NCBI GenBank assembly: GCA_003427395.1
Contig: BFEA01000024.1
Coordinates: 2,258,006 to 2,322,005 of the forward strand
Reading direction: 5' to 3'
DNA: 64,000 nt
Source of the DNA: Chara braunii
Lineage: Eukaryota; Streptophyta; Charophyceae; Charales; Characeae
Shown piece by piece: positions 1 to 10,702 of the stretch. The position numbers and the translations under genes are program-made. The notes under the pieces were generated by a model. That model made no database searches. It worked only from the letters and a program-made list of their open reading frames with translations, and was not told where the DNA came from. The first letter of the stretch is position 1; every line of letters starts with the position of its first letter.

Positions 1-800
1 GCCCAACTGAACGAGGCCCAGTAGCTGCAGCGCAAACGCAGCATCCTGGGGCCTTCCGGAAGCTTCTGGGCCCAGGCCAGTACAACCAGGCTGCACAAGC
101 AGGCCAGCTTTTTCCATAAAGGAAAGAGCTCTCCCCAGGCAGCCTCATTCAGGCACTCGCATGCTAGCGGCAGCGCTGCTGGAGCAAATGCTCGTGGGCT
201 GCTGCTGGCGCTGAGAGGCGAAGTGCAGCACGTGTGGTCGTGCAGGAAAGAAGGGCGCTACTGAGGGCAGCGCCATAGCCCAACCACCATAGCTGGCGGG
301 CTTGGACTACAGTGAGGCACATGAGTGGTCTTCGGGTGTAAGGAAGGAAGACGTGGGTGTAAAGTCAGGGAAGGGTGAAGGATGATGATGATGATGATGT
401 GAGGGCACATACTTTGTATTGGCGATGGTCGACATTTGGGCGACATCTTCAAGTACTTCGGGTTGCCGCTGATGTCAACAGTTGCATTGTCTATTAGTAG
501 GTCGATCGTAGCTGTGTAGGAGTAGGCTGGGCGCTGAGCGCCAAGTAGGAGTGTGACGGAACTGGACTCTTGTGTTGTTGGCGGAGAGAGAAAGCTCTCC
601 TTGACATTGGTTTTCAGTACTACGAATCTCCATTGGTGTATTATTGGTGCATTATTGGTGCAGTGCTGCTCTCCGGACACTGTGTGACTATCTGGCTTTC
701 AATGTGATGGTGCAACCTGGATTTGTCATCTCGCTGTTGCTTGTTTTCCTTGCATCTGGTTGTCGGAATTACTTTTCGATTTGCACAGAAATAGGAGTTT
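1..800 (+). repeat. Degenerate LTR-like sequence, left part cut by window
   Basis: No coding frame is convincing here. The stretch shares short blocks with the LTRs of element B: the GC-rich block TAGGCTGGGCGCTGAGCGCC at 523-542 recurs near 14969-14988, and a CAGCGCCATAGCC block near 262-274 resembles the CCATAGCC block of the other LTRs. A TATA-like core promoter lies at 115-155. It is followed by a gag remnant, so it is most simply the 5' LTR of element A. It does not visibly match the LTR at 2781-3440, so it may instead belong to a neighbouring element. A short (GAT)n tract lies at 383-400. Confidence 0.45.
115..155 (+). promoter_or_regulatory. LTR core promoter, TATA-like box plus CAGCCTC block
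   Basis: CATAAAGGA at 115-123 is followed at 140-155 by CAGCCTCATTCAGGCA. The same TATA-then-CAGCCTC layout occurs in four other LTR-like segments of this window (near 3155, 12440 minus, 42990 and 44418 minus), which supports a promoter role. Transcription from it is inferred. Confidence 0.4.
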
Positions 801-1205
801 CTGAAATTCGTGATTGCCACCTTTCGGGAAAAAAGATTGGATGCTTTTTCTTTCTGTGTGCAAATAATCCGACTTTTTTAATATCCACGAAGACAAAATT
901 TTGCGCTCTCGTATTTATTTTATTGTATTACTACCCGGGGGTCAGTCTGTTTTCTTCCTCCAAACTGACACCCAGCCAGGTTTCAATTCTAATCTACCCT
1001 TCATATTTTTCAAAATGAAGAATACAATTATCATTTTTGAATTTTTCTTCTTTTTCCAAATTCAGGGCGGGCAATCTTCTTTTTTCCTTTTGACTAGTAC
1101 CTTACCTGTCCTAGGGGAAAGGGAGATTGCAGTCTGAATACATTGTGTGCCTGCCTGTTTTCTTTCCTCCTCTCCTTCGTGTTTCTGCAGCACACTGGTT
1201 GGGTA
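800..1205. other. A/T-rich leader-like stretch without a gene
   Basis: T-rich sequence between the LTR-like end and the leader motif array. It contains an imperfect hairpin near 938-974, where GGGGGTCAGT faces ACTGACACCC. No coding frame or known element is visible. Confidence 0.4.
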
Positions 1206-1208
1206 AGT

Positions 1209-1283
1209 GCCACATCAGCCAGCACCATGTCAGCAGAGTGCCACGTCAGCAGAGTGCCATGTCAGCAGAGGTGCCATGTGAGC
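1209..1283 (+). promoter_or_regulatory. Tandem array of GCCACGTCAGC-like motifs
   Basis: Five near-copies spaced about 14-17 bp apart: GCCACATCAGC at 1209, ACCATGTCAGC at 1223, GCCACGTCAGC at 1240, GCCATGTCAGC at 1257 and GCCATGTGAGC at 1273. The reverse complement GCTGACGTGGC combines a TGACGTGG core with an ACGT centre, the kind of site bound by plant bZIP factors. It lies between the LTR-like region and gag of element A. Similar arrays lie in or near element D. Confidence 0.5.
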
Positions 1284-1341
1284 AGTTTGCCATGCCAGCC
1301 CTAGAGGCAGGACAACAGTCTGCGGACCCTGTTTCCTCGCC

Positions 1342-1960
1342 TTGGCAGAAGCGCTGGACGGTCGTAGTCAGGCGGCAGCAGCCTCGAGCAGCAGCCATGG
1401 CCGGACCAGCAACCGCTGCGGTGCAGGTGCAGCAGCACTGCAGGTTGGGAGCCCATCTGGGGGTCAAGGCACTCCCTGTCTGCGTCTCCCTGGCATGCCA
1501 GGACAGCAACCCAACGAGTCAATGGCGGACTTCCTGCTACGCGTTCAAACCTTCAGCAAGTTCGTGGAAGTCGAACAACGACGTCAAGCAGAAGCTGCGG
1601 CTGAACAGCAGTGCCTCCAGGCTGCCACAGCTGCCGAACAGCAGCAAAGGCAGGCCGAAGCCGGAGCAGCACAGCAGTGCAGGCAGGATGAGGCTGCCAC
1701 AGCCTTGCAATGCCTCTGCAAGGATGCAGCTGGAGTTCTGCAACAGCGGGAGACGGAGTACGCAAAAACTCTCCGGAAATGGCATTTCACCCCGATGGAA
1801 AGCAATAGCAATCCGACGGACGCAGAATTGACAAAGGAAGACAACTCCAAGATGATTGCGCAGCTTATCGCAACCTGCAACTGGCAGCACACGGCACTCA
1901 CACATCATCGGGAAGCACGGGACCACCAAAGAAATCGAGTTCGGCTTGGCACCCACAAGC
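1342..1960 (+). pseudogene. Gag remnant of Ty3/gypsy element A
   Basis: The frame opening at 1342 encodes an Ala/Gln/Ser-rich N-terminal part and then a long stretch rich in Ala, Glu, Gln and Arg (roughly residues 75-140), which should form a coiled coil. Gag proteins of the other gypsy elements here have similar Ala/Gln/Glu coiled coils before the capsid region. No zinc knuckle is present. The frame runs directly into integrase-derived sequence near 1955, so the gag C-terminus, protease, RT and RNase H are all missing. Identity as Gag rests on composition and position rather than on a diagnostic motif. Confidence 0.5.
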
Positions 1961-2330
1961 AGATGGGCAAACGGAGAGGTCACATCAAACGGCTCCCCGA
2001 CATCGAATTCGCCTACAACACTTTGTACACTCATCCACCCAGATCAGAAGGATTGGGTTGACCGCCTCCCCGACATCGAATTCGCCTACAACACTTCGTT
2101 TCACCCGGCGATTGGGGTGACTTCGTTCGAGTCGCACCACGGTGGCCGAAAAGGTCGTATCTTCGCAGATTTGGGAATCTGGCCAAAGCCCGCACAAATA
2201 TGCAAAGGCTCAGGTCTGCATGCAACAGCAAGTCAATCGTCAACTTGTGCCATGTCCTATCCACGCCCGTGACCTGGTATCGCACTCAAAGACGTCTTGT
2301 GCAAACTCCTCCCCAAGTGGTTTGGACCAT
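1955..2330 (+). pseudogene. Integrase fragment of element A (catalytic Glu region)
   Basis: One frame reads HPQADGQTERSHQT at about 1950-1992, the integrase segment that carries the catalytic Glu of the D,D-35-E triad. It is followed in other frames by DWVDRLPDIEFAYNTSFHPA at 2056-2115, typical of the region just downstream. The two Asp residues and the zinc domain are absent. A 73-bp partial duplication and frameshifts break it. It is a clear remnant of a chromovirus-type integrase joined to gag by an internal deletion. Confidence 0.75.
1993..2096 (+). repeat. 73-bp-offset direct duplication inside integrase remnant
   Basis: A block of about 30 bp beginning CTCCCCGACATCGAATTCGC at 1993 recurs at 2066. 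The spacer between them carries the ACCCAGATCAGAAGGATTGG segment. The duplication sits at the deletion junction of element A and probably arose during template switching. Confidence 0.8.
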
Positions 2331-2670
2331 GGACCATTGTATCAGCTGCTGCGATGAGCCCGACAGCCCATCTTTTGTGATCGACATTCCGCCGCATCTA
2401 CTGGTCCACCCAGTCTTCCACACCTTTACGCTGGCCACTTACACACCAGCCAAAAGCAACAACTTCCCCCGCCAGCGATCGCAGAACCCTCCCTGTATGG
2501 ATGGTCATCAGGAGATCGAACAGGTCATCACGAATTGCAAGTACGGCAACAAGCCAATGCAGTACAAGGTCAACTTCAAGCAATGCGACCCTCACAACAC
2601 ACGTTGGATTTCGCGAGCAGACTTGCAGGCTTCCGCACCGCTTATTGAAGCCGGCTACGAGAAGCGATGA
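2331..2670 (+). pseudogene. Integrase C-terminus with chromodomain-like tail, element A
   Basis: The frame ending at 2670 carries SPSFVIDIPPHLLVHPVFHT, the usual GPSYVIDIPPHLRTHPVFH block of gypsy integrases, and then a tail with YKVNFKQCDPHNTRWISRAD and a final APLIEAGYEKR. Elements B, C, D and E end with the same arrangement (YKVxF, xRWxSRxEL, APxIVxxYE), which fits a chromodomain used for target choice in chromoviruses. This frame stops normally just before a polypurine tract, so its 3' end is intact while its 5' end is decayed. Confidence 0.75.
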
Positions 2671-2766
2671 CTAGCAAAGGAGGCTTCACAACCTCCCCAT
2701 CCAGCGTGGACTTCGCTCTCCCCCCTCCGACAGAAAGCTTCGCCCTCGCCAGTAGGCTCGGTCTTT

Positions 2767-2780
2767 CAAGGAGGGGGGTG
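2767..2780 (+). other. Polypurine tract of element A
   Basis: CAAGGAGGGGGG followed by TGTGTGG immediately precedes the LTR start. A purine run in this position primes plus-strand DNA synthesis in LTR retroelements. Confidence 0.6.
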
Positions 2781-3440
2781 TGTGGAATGCACCACAGGGG
2801 CCCCATCAGGCCCGGTAGTAGGTTAGGGGGTTGGCTAGGATATCACCGGATTCGTTAGTTCCTGATGGGCCTCAGAAGTGGTTCTGTTTCTTTTCCTGGT
2901 CGGCCTCAGTCCCTGTTCAGTCTGGTTCAGTGACTTTCCTTTCTGTCCGAGTGTATCCGCCAGTAGAGTAGGGACTGATACAGGTCCCATGGATGTTTCT
3001 TAGGCCAGATCCAGCAGGTTACTACATTTTCAGATTCAGCTTTGGCACCGGGTACTACATTTTTCAGACTCAGTTGGGCACCAGAACCACACCTTCAGAT
3101 CCAGTTTGGGTGCCAGTTCCTTTGCCTTCCTTTGGCCTAGCGCAGTAGGCCCAGCATTATATACAGCTGAGCCAGCCTCATTCTAGGCACGCAGAGTTGC
3201 ACATAGAGTGGCCTCATTCAGTGCTGGGCGCTCCTCATGTCTGCCAGATCAGTCCCCCTCACCATCTCCCTCGTTGTGTCCCCCCCTTATCAGCCCCTTG
3301 AAATCTTAGCAGTCCCCCAAATCTCAGCCTCCCAGTCTGCTGGTCCCTCAGTACCAGTTGCCCGTAGCGTTCTCAAGTCGCCCAGAATTTACCCACGTGC
3401 TCCAGCCCCTTTCTTTTATATCGAAGGAATTCCACCATGA
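2781..3440 (+). mobile_element. 3' LTR of element A, right end uncertain
   Basis: It begins TGTGGAATGCACC right after the polypurine tract and the gypsy stop codon, as a 3' LTR should. A core promoter lies near 3154-3183. The right end is not defined because LINE-1 sequence begins near 3450. The LINE may have inserted into the LTR or may have replaced its end. Confidence 0.6.
3154..3183 (+). promoter_or_regulatory. LTR core promoter of element A
   Basis: CATTATATACAGCTGAGCC followed by CAGCCTCATTC (starting about 3174), a TATA box with the CAGCCTC block shared with other LTRs in the window. Confidence 0.5.
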
Positions 3441-3481
3441 ACACCAACTGGACGTTATCCAGTGCCCTGTTCCAAAGGACA

Positions 3482-5147
3482 TTAACCATCACCTGCTTGG
3501 CCTGCCTTTGCCCTCTCATTTCCCAAAGCCCCAATAGCCCAAAGAATCCCTGCTCGCAAAACCGCCCTATCCGTATGGTCCGTCTGCATTCCTAACAGAA
3601 TGCGCGAGGCATCCTCTTCCGAAATCTCCAATGGAGGTCGACCCCACCATTCGCAGAATGCCAGCACCACAGGGCATTCTACAAATAGGTGTGGGATGGA
3701 CTCTATCTGATTACATCCCGCCGCACAGGTTACCCCTTGTACTGGCTCTTAGATGCCAACCACTGCGGAGAGGGATCGCCAGGTGATAAACCATTCACAG
3801 CAGCCCCACTTGCTTTTGGTCTGGTAGGTCCCGCAGAATCTTCCCCATAGCTCCTCCACCTTCTGTGGCTCCATCGCTCCAAATGTGCAGCTGGCAACCA
3901 TTCCCACTTAGCGAATCTTCCCCTAGCCCCTCAGGATATCCACCATGGGTAGCAGTGACTTGTAACTTGGTGGTTACTTGATGAAGCAGGACTTTTTAAG
4001 TGTTGTGCTGTAGCATCCGCCATGACCAATCTTGCGGGTTCACCACCGAGGTACGCCTAGAATGCTGACTGAATTCCACATGGGTGCCTTCCTGGTTAGA
4101 CAAACCGAGACCGTTTCCACATCAAATCCACTGTTACGGTCCGAGGCGCAGCCATATCCCTATCCAGAGGCTTCCCAAATCCCGACCAATTTGTGGCATT
4201 GACCCACTGCAACACTGTCAGCTCCCCATGGGGCCTAATTTCCTCCACCTGGTACAAATATTGCGGGGACTGTTCCCCTTTCTGTTCAACCCAAGGCCCG
4301 CATGCCACCGGGGGACCTCGCAGCATCTCCGCCCGTTGATTCAGAACTGCTTGGCAAGGAATCAGAAACCGATCCTCCCCCTGCACCTGCCATGGGAGCA
4401 GCACCGCCATCTGCTGCGGGCTACACCGGTCCTGCCTGTCCTTGCCTCATAAATGACCGACGTAGAAAACCCGGCACTCCGCCCACTGCCTACCAAAGCC
4501 CCCCCTCATCCCCTGCCAGGGGAACAAGTCTCCTCACGAGTCACAAATATAAAGATTTTCAAATAAGTATTGATTAAAGACTTCATCCCGTGGTGGTGGG
4601 GGGGGGACAGGGGAACCGACCATACCGCACCCCTCTGGACATGGCCCAGAAAGCAGACGCTTGAGAGGCTAAGGTCCACCATGTGTGGGGGCGCCTCAGA
4701 GCGTGCACCAATGCTATCCCTGTCCATGTTTACCCTGTGTACCCCAGGAGCTACCACAGCAAACTGCGGAGTTGTAAAAAGCCATTATCTGCAGTTGCGC
4801 GTCCATAATGCCCAATCCGATAATGGCCAATCCCCCACATGCTTCGGCTGAACAAACTTGAGCCAGGCGACCGGAACAATGCCGTCAAAAGCATTCATGT
4901 CACTGGCCCAAAGGAATCCCTAGATCGCCTATCTCAATACCTGGAACGTTCGATTGTTTGGCATACGGAATGCTCCCACACACCAGATTGCAGGCAGCAC
5001 CGCGTTCTTAATGACAAACGCCTTCCCATAGCAACCCATTGATGTTCTGGTATGCCAAGCCGCCAACTTTGCCACCACCCAGCAGCCGAACTCGCCGTTT
5101 GGGTACATCTGCTTCCCGCACGTGTCACTATGGCACCCAAGAAGCAT
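3482..5147 (-). pseudogene. LINE-1 C-terminal region
   Basis: Several short minus frames continue the LINE protein: 5147-4929 (WLGCH-like start, then KAFVIKNAVLPAIWCVGAF), 4410-4096 (LTVLQW near the end of the palm-distal region) and 3670-3482 (VLAFCEWWGRPPL, WAIGALGNERAK), matching the spacing of the zf-RVT-type tail. All are short and separated by stops. Plus-strand frames over the same span are shadows. Confidence 0.6.
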
Positions 5148-5159
5148 ACCTGGTGTCCC

Positions 5160-6062
5160 TCATGTCATGTAGGTACATCCCACCCGTTGGGGGGGGGGAG
5201 GGCAGTCCAATGGGAGCGCCACACCTGATTTACACCAATTTACTTTGGCCACTGAGTACCTGCAGAAGGTCGCCAGGTCCCTCTTCAAGAACTGCAGCTG
5301 TTGTCCCGTAGGTAGGGTAATCTCCCCCATATCATCTGCAAACATGGTGGACTTTAGCACCTCGCAAGTCCCTACTTCTAGCCCCTGCAGCTGCCCATCT
5401 GCCTGAAGGATGTCATGGAACACCTCAATGTAAAGCACATGAAGGGCCGGCAAAAACAGGCACCCCTGAGTCACTGATCGAGAAACACGAATCGGCCGGG
5501 ATCTCACCCTATTGACTTGCCCCGTCTGTGCGGAGGCCAGCAGCAGGCGAGTCCATCCACAAAACCTTGCCCCGATGCCTCTGTGTTGCATGCTACAACA
5601 GAGGAACTCATCGTCGGCCTTTTCTAAATCCAACATAATGAAAACCAGATGTTGACCCACCCTCTCTGCCCTTTCCATGACCTGTCAGGTGAGCATGATG
5701 TTTGAGACCATCTGACCCAGTTTGAGAAGGGTGGCTGAGGGCCGGGAGAACTGGACTCGGTCTATTTGCTAACATTTTAGCTAGGATCTAATATAGCGCA
5801 TTCAAAACAGATTTCTCACGTTCTCCCTCTCCCCCTTCTTGTAAAACAGCACCACAAAGGTGTCTGCAAAGCCCTGTGGGGTCACATCATCCGTCAAGGC
5901 TTGGTTATAGGCGTCAGTCAGGCGGCTGCTTAAGTTCCTTATACAGTTCAACCAGCACCCCATCAAGGCCTGCAGCCTGCAAGCGCAGGAGCTCCATAAT
6001 GGCCGCATCACCTCATCCTCCACAATTCGCTGCTCCAACTCGTTACTAGCCCGCTGGTCCAA
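5160..6062 (-). pseudogene. LINE-1 reverse transcriptase domain
   Basis: Two frames cover the palm and fingers. The upstream one (6062-5802) has the LTDAYNQ and FVVLFYKKGERENVRN blocks that precede the RT core. The downstream one (5678-5160) has LVFIMLDLEKA at residues 11-21, SVTQGC at 68-73, and FADD at 113-116, the catalytic Asp pair. The segment between 5802 and 5678 is frame-broken. Canonical LINE RTs carry QGxPLSP after the A motif. Here it reads QGCLFLP, so the loop is altered. Confidence 0.85.
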
Positions 6063-6551
6063 CCTCTCCTTTACTGCATGTCAAACCTCCTCAGCCCGTT
6101 GATTCCTCATCCCTTCTGGGGAACAGCACTCTTCTTCCGTGAGCACATCAGTATAGTACTCCACCCCGCTGTCCAAGATCCCTCGAGTGGTCTACCTTTG
6201 GTCCTCAGGGGGGCCGAAAGGCTTCTGCATGGCAGTCATCAACAAGGAGGAATTTTTCCTTCCTTTTTGTGTGAAGAACCGGTGATTCATGTATTCCCCC
6301 ACCAACAGCCACACCTCCTTAGTCCACATTCCCTTCATGCTCTGATCGCCTCCACCCTCTCTTCCCATCATACTTGAACCTCCTGGCCCTCCTCTGGACC
6401 TTTGTCTAGGGATGTCAATCGCTCCACAAACTCATGTCCGGTTCTCACATGCTCCTCATATTTCCCCTTAAGCCTAATCCTCGGGTGCTCCCGCATAACT
6501 TGTAGTCCTCGCCTGATCCATTCCAACTGGAAGCAGCCCTGCGACTTTCTC

Positions 6552-7223
6552 CTAAACCAGTTGGTCCCAATGCTGCCATATCAGCCACGCAAATTCCTGG
6601 TTGTGTAACACCCACACCGACACTTTGCCCAGCTCCAATTTCCCCACCGTAAATGCAGCCTGTACCATCAGGTGATCAGAGAGCACAATTTCTTCAATCT
6701 GGATCCGCTCGCATGCCTGCTGAAGTTCCTCGGTAGCCCAAATCGTATCCAACCGGCTGCGCCCCTCCGCTCTTGGTCCAACGTACGCATATCCTGGCGT
6801 GTGTGCGAACATACTCCTATACACATCACGACACCCCAGCTCTGCCATCCCCAACTGCAAGGCATCTGAATCAGGTGTAACCTGCCTGCCACTTAAGGAA
6901 ACCAAGCCTGGTGTCAAAACCATGTTGAAGTCCCCGAACATGATCAGCTGCTGCACATCCGGTACTAATGACAGCAAACTGCTCCACATGCGTCTCCAAT
7001 CCCCCACCTCAGAGGGGTAGTACAGTGTGGCAATACCCATCTGACCTCCCCCTACTGCACAATTACTCACACCCACCTGCCCTTGGTATAAAAGGACCAA
7101 TCCACCATTTCTGCCCGGAAATGTGGAGAGATGAGGATGGCTACTGCCCCGGTCAGGCACCCACACTTGATGCCCTTTCCACCAAAGGGCAGGGGTACTC
7201 CACTGCACATCATCCAACGTCAT
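6552..7223 (-). pseudogene. LINE-1 apurinic-type endonuclease domain
   Basis: A 223-residue frame carries the hallmark motifs of the endonuclease/exonuclease/phosphatase fold used by LINEs to nick target DNA. GDFN is at residues 97-100, RSRLDTIW at 155-162 and the catalytic SDH at 182-184. The N-terminal catalytic Asn and Glu motifs expected upstream are not visible, so the 5' part of the domain is lost or frameshifted. The frame reads into linker sequence before RT. Confidence 0.85.
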
Positions 7224-7346
7224 CTCTCGAAGACACCATGTCCTTCACACAGTTTTTCAGTGGGAGCACTGTGTGACCACTTATTTTCTCACAGACCATG
7301 GCAGTCGCACAGCATGCCTACCCCGATGCATTGCAAGCGACGCTGC

Positions 7347-7537
7347 AACTAGTTCGACAGTTGACCAGGGGCAATGATAAGATGAAATGTCACGCAAACC
7401 ACGTTCCAGACCTCAACAAACATTCTACATGTCATTGCTCCTGGTTGACTGTTGAAATTGTTGCAATGGAAAGAGGAAAATTGGTTTTCTACATTGTTGG
7501 TCCCCGGTCCAACTAGTAGTTCGACAGTTGACCAGGC
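7347..7537 (+). repeat. Direct repeats flanking about 140 bp
   Basis: TTCGACAGTTGACCAGG occurs at about 7351 and again at about 7519, each preceded by AACTAG. The enclosed segment shows no gene. Such long direct repeats could be the target duplication of a lost or decayed insertion. Confidence 0.55.
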
Positions 7538-8094
7538 CCTCCTCCATTCGGGACCCTCCCAGTCGGATCAGCCGGTGGACCGGCCCAGCTCCCCCTCGGG
7601 CGGCCCTAGAGCATCACTGCTTGAGGGGTTACCGGGGTAAAAATACCACGACCAGCCTCCCACAGCTTCACGGAGGGCAAGCAGGAGGAATGAAAACCAG
7701 GTCCAGTAGGCCCCTTTGTGAACTGAAAAAGGGCGGCCGATCTGGGCTGCCGATCCCAAGAGATCCGAGACCCAGATCGGATGCCCCTTTCAAAAACTCC
7801 AAACTCCCGCCAAAGATCTTGGGCGGGAACTCCTGCCCCACTTTGTCCATGTCGTGCCTCCTGCTGCCCCCTTGCGCCCCACTTTGTCCGTGTCGTGCCT
7901 CCTGCTGCCCCCTTGCTTGTGCCTCCCCCTACCCACATTCTCCAACCCGTTCGCACTTGCGACTGCCGCCAGTCACTCATGCCACACCCAGTTCGTCACT
8001 CCCTTCCGCCCTAACGCTGCAAACTTCAACATGTGTGCAATTGCCTGCTGGAGCTGCAGGCGCGCTGGAGATGCCAGAGCGCCATCTGGTGAGG
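7538..8094. other. GC-rich repeat sequence, no gene; contains about 41-bp tandem duplication
   Basis: A tandem pair of about 41 bp lies at roughly 7838-7920 (CCCCACTTTGTCC start, then CGTGCCTCCTGCTGCCCCCT). The block reading CTGGAGCTGCAGGCGCGCTG near 8050 has the LTR-type composition seen elsewhere. Long open frames here come from the C/T-rich composition and have no recognisable protein features. Confidence 0.5.
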
Positions 8095-8790
8095 GCCGGG
8101 GTGCTCTTCTTCTTCTTCTTGAAAAAGAGAGACAGAGAGAGAGAGAGAACAGTTTGTGTGATTTGTTCCCCGCAGTCCTCCACCTTCTTCATCTTCTTCT
8201 CATCATCTTCTTTTCTTCTTTATCATTAGTTTCTTATTCGTCTTCTTTATCATCTCATCTCTACCTCTCCTCCTCTTCTTCTTCTCCTTTTCTTCTTCTT
8301 CTCCCTTTCTTCTTGGTCCTCTAGTTTTCCATCCTCCCCCTTCACCCCACTGCCCACCATAGAAAGTTAGCAGAAACTCGACGTCCATCCCCCAATAACA
8401 CCCAGTTGCGACCCCCGCCTCTTGCTAATTTGCCTCCCCATCCCATCCCGTTCCAGCCTCCGCCCGTCTGCCTCCCCCCTCTCCTATCGGACTCGCTCGT
8501 TGCCTTTTGTTCTCCTCCTATTGACTGCCGCTTGTCCCCTATCGGCCCCACCCCCCATTGCTCCTCCCCCATCATTATACCCGCGTCAGTCTTGCGTCTG
8601 CTTCTTCTCCTCCTACNNNNNNNNNNNNNNNNNNNNNNNNNNNNNNNNNNNNNNNNNNNNNNNNNNNNNNNNNNNNNNNNNNNNNNCACAAGCCAGCCAT
8701 AGGCGTTACTGGCCCATTATTTATTTAGTTAGTTATTATGGAACTTCATCTCCACCTACTTCTCCTCCTCCTCCTCTGGAACTTCGAAAT
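8095..8790. repeat. Pyrimidine-rich repeat, copy 1, contains N gap
   Basis: It starts with a short GA tract and continues with long CTT/CTC stretches. It contains an ordered series of blocks (AGAAAGTT, CAGAAACTC, CAATAACACCC, CTGCCTCCCC, and after the 8617-8686 gap AGCCATAGGCGTTACTGGCC). The same series recurs at 10640-11330, so this is a dispersed repeat and the open frames over it are not genes. Confidence 0.75.
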
Positions 8791-9014
8791 AATAAAGCTT
8801 CAAATTTTAAGTTTTGCAATTTGCACTTCAACATAACAGGGGAAAATAATAAACTAAATTACAAGTAAATTTGATTAATAAAACAAAAACGTGCAGGGAA
8901 CGCACATGTGTGTGAGCCGTGATCTGCAATTGCTTTTGATTTGAAACATTGAAAATATGCCGATCAAATATTAAAATTTGTTGACCAATCTTCAAAAATG
9001 TTTGGCAAACAAAA
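8791..9014. other. A/T-rich spacer
   Basis: No gene or element recognised. It is the left flank of a solo LTR and ends in AAAA, which is duplicated on the other side. Confidence 0.5.
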
Positions 9015-10109
9015 TGCGAGGGACGATCCGTCACAGAGCCCTATCAGACATCACATGTTCTGGGCAAAGGCCCCAGCAAGCCGAGTGCCCGCCCTAAGTG
9101 AAGGCGGGCCTGAATATTCGTCAGAGGCCAAAATTCAACATTTTCATATGTGGGTATTCAGGCTCTTGCAGCACGTCAGTTGGTTGAGTGGACGCGTGAG
9201 CCTCATAAGCTGTGTCGTACAGTTGGCCCAGGCCTTGGCAGTTGCGCCTGGGCACATATACACAAACCAGGCCCGATACATTGTGAAGCGGCCAGCGGCT
9301 TATGCAAAAGCAGTACTGTCGACGCACCTACCCCGGGGCCCTGCACTAATACAGCAAGCAGCCCAAGTCTGGAGACTCAGGCCGTGCCCAACTGTAAAGG
9401 GCCCAGGCCCTCAACTGTAGCCTCGGGCCCGGGTGCAGGGACTGAGGCCCAACCGGAAGCTACTGGAAGCTTACAGCCAGACCACACGCAGCATCCAGAA
9501 GGCTGCCACTTCCATATAGGAAGTGAGGCAGCCCAGGCCAGATATTCTGGCCTGCGTAGGCAATGCAGAAGTGCTGCTGCGCTACTGCTTGATGCTGTGC
9601 TGCGGCCAAGGGCGCTGACGGGGCGCATAGAGGTGAAGTGGGGCGCTGCAGGGCAGCGGTGCACGGGCAGCCATAGCCGGGCTGCTGGGCACAAGGGGGT
9701 AATGCGCGCGTTCTGGTGGTCTTCAAGGACGGAGGCGAGTGTGGGGTATCAAGGTCTGATGACGGTGACGAGATACGTACCTGGTGCATGAAGAGAGGTC
9801 GGCTATGGTCTTGACATCATGTACATTGGTCTTCGAGAGTTGAAGTGAGCCTATTGCGTGAACACAGCTGTAGGTAGGATAGTAGAGTAGAGTAGGCTGG
9901 GCGCTGGGCGCCAGACAGAGAGGAGCGACTTTGGATACTGTGTTGGTGTGGCCTACGGGCTTGAACATTGGCTCATTACTTCATTGTATTGCTCTATTTG
10001 GACGGATTCTCGGTGCAATTGTGTTCTCTGCTTGTACACGCCTACTCAGACATCTGTGTGATTTCGCAACTTGGTTTTCTGTATATCGTTCACACTCATA
10101 TTCCTTGCA
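9015..10109 (+). mobile_element. Solo LTR of the element-B family
   Basis: It is about 1095 bp, begins TGCGAGGGAC and ends CATATTCCTTGCA. It matches both LTRs of element B block for block (TTTCCATATG-like block, TGGGTATTCAGGCTC, CAGCCATAGCCGGGCTGCTG, TGTACATTGGTCTTCGAGAG). It is flanked by AAAA on both sides, agreeing with the 4-bp duplication seen for element B. No internal region follows, so it is a solo LTR left after LTR-LTR recombination. Confidence 0.85.
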
Positions 10110-10639
10110 AAAATAACTAATCAAAAAAAAAAAATGGAAAAAAAAAAACAGCAAGTCTCAAAAAGAAACAAACAAGGCTGGTGAATTTTCAAAACAATTA
10201 CAACCGATTATGAGAAAGCCTCAGCATCAATCGACCCAGCAAAACAATTAGAATTGGAAGTACATGCGAAGTGAGTGGCTTGCTGTATTCTTTCTATCAC
10301 ATTAGTGAAGCAACTGAGATGCCCTGCGTAAAGTCTATGAGGATCCCAAACAGCTTGGTCGCTGGCTTGCGATAGCAGCCATACCTTTTTCTGGTTTTCT
10401 GCTGATCAAACATTGCTTATAAGTTTTAAGTTTTAACTGGTTGAGAGCACTTAAACTACAGTGAGTCATCATTGTAAACTATGGCAAGCCTGCTGATTGA
10501 CCAATCTTCAGCCCCACACAATAAATCTACTCATCATACATAGACATGTTTATTTTCCCGCCCTCCAAACCGCACGTGATAGTTTTCCATCGTACTGCTC
10601 TCCGCCATGAATCATCGTTCGATAATGCCCACCAGCTCT
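10110..10639. other. Gene-free stretch
   Basis: Starts with two A-runs (10125-10149). Nothing coding or structured was recognised. Confidence 0.5.
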
Positions 10640-10657
10640 TCTTCTTGAAATGAGAGA

Positions 10658-10702
<45 letters not shown>

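Larger units (their letters stand above)
3450..7280 (-). mobile_element. LINE-1: non-LTR retrotransposon, degraded
   Basis: Read on the minus strand from 7280 down, the region shows in order an APE-type endonuclease, a reverse transcriptase with an FADD box, and a long C-terminal region ending near 3480. This order defines a plant-type L1-like LINE second open reading frame. No first ORF and no clear poly(A) tail or target duplication were seen. Several frame breaks separate the domains. Confidence 0.85.

Noticed and set aside
4084-4577. Plus-strand frames across LINE-1
   Set aside because: Antisense shadows of the LINE; Pro-rich content with no domain.
7528-8700. Overlapping long frames in several phases
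   Set aside because: C/T-rich repeat composition removes stops. The region is a dispersed repeat with a second copy at 10640-11330 and no protein motif.
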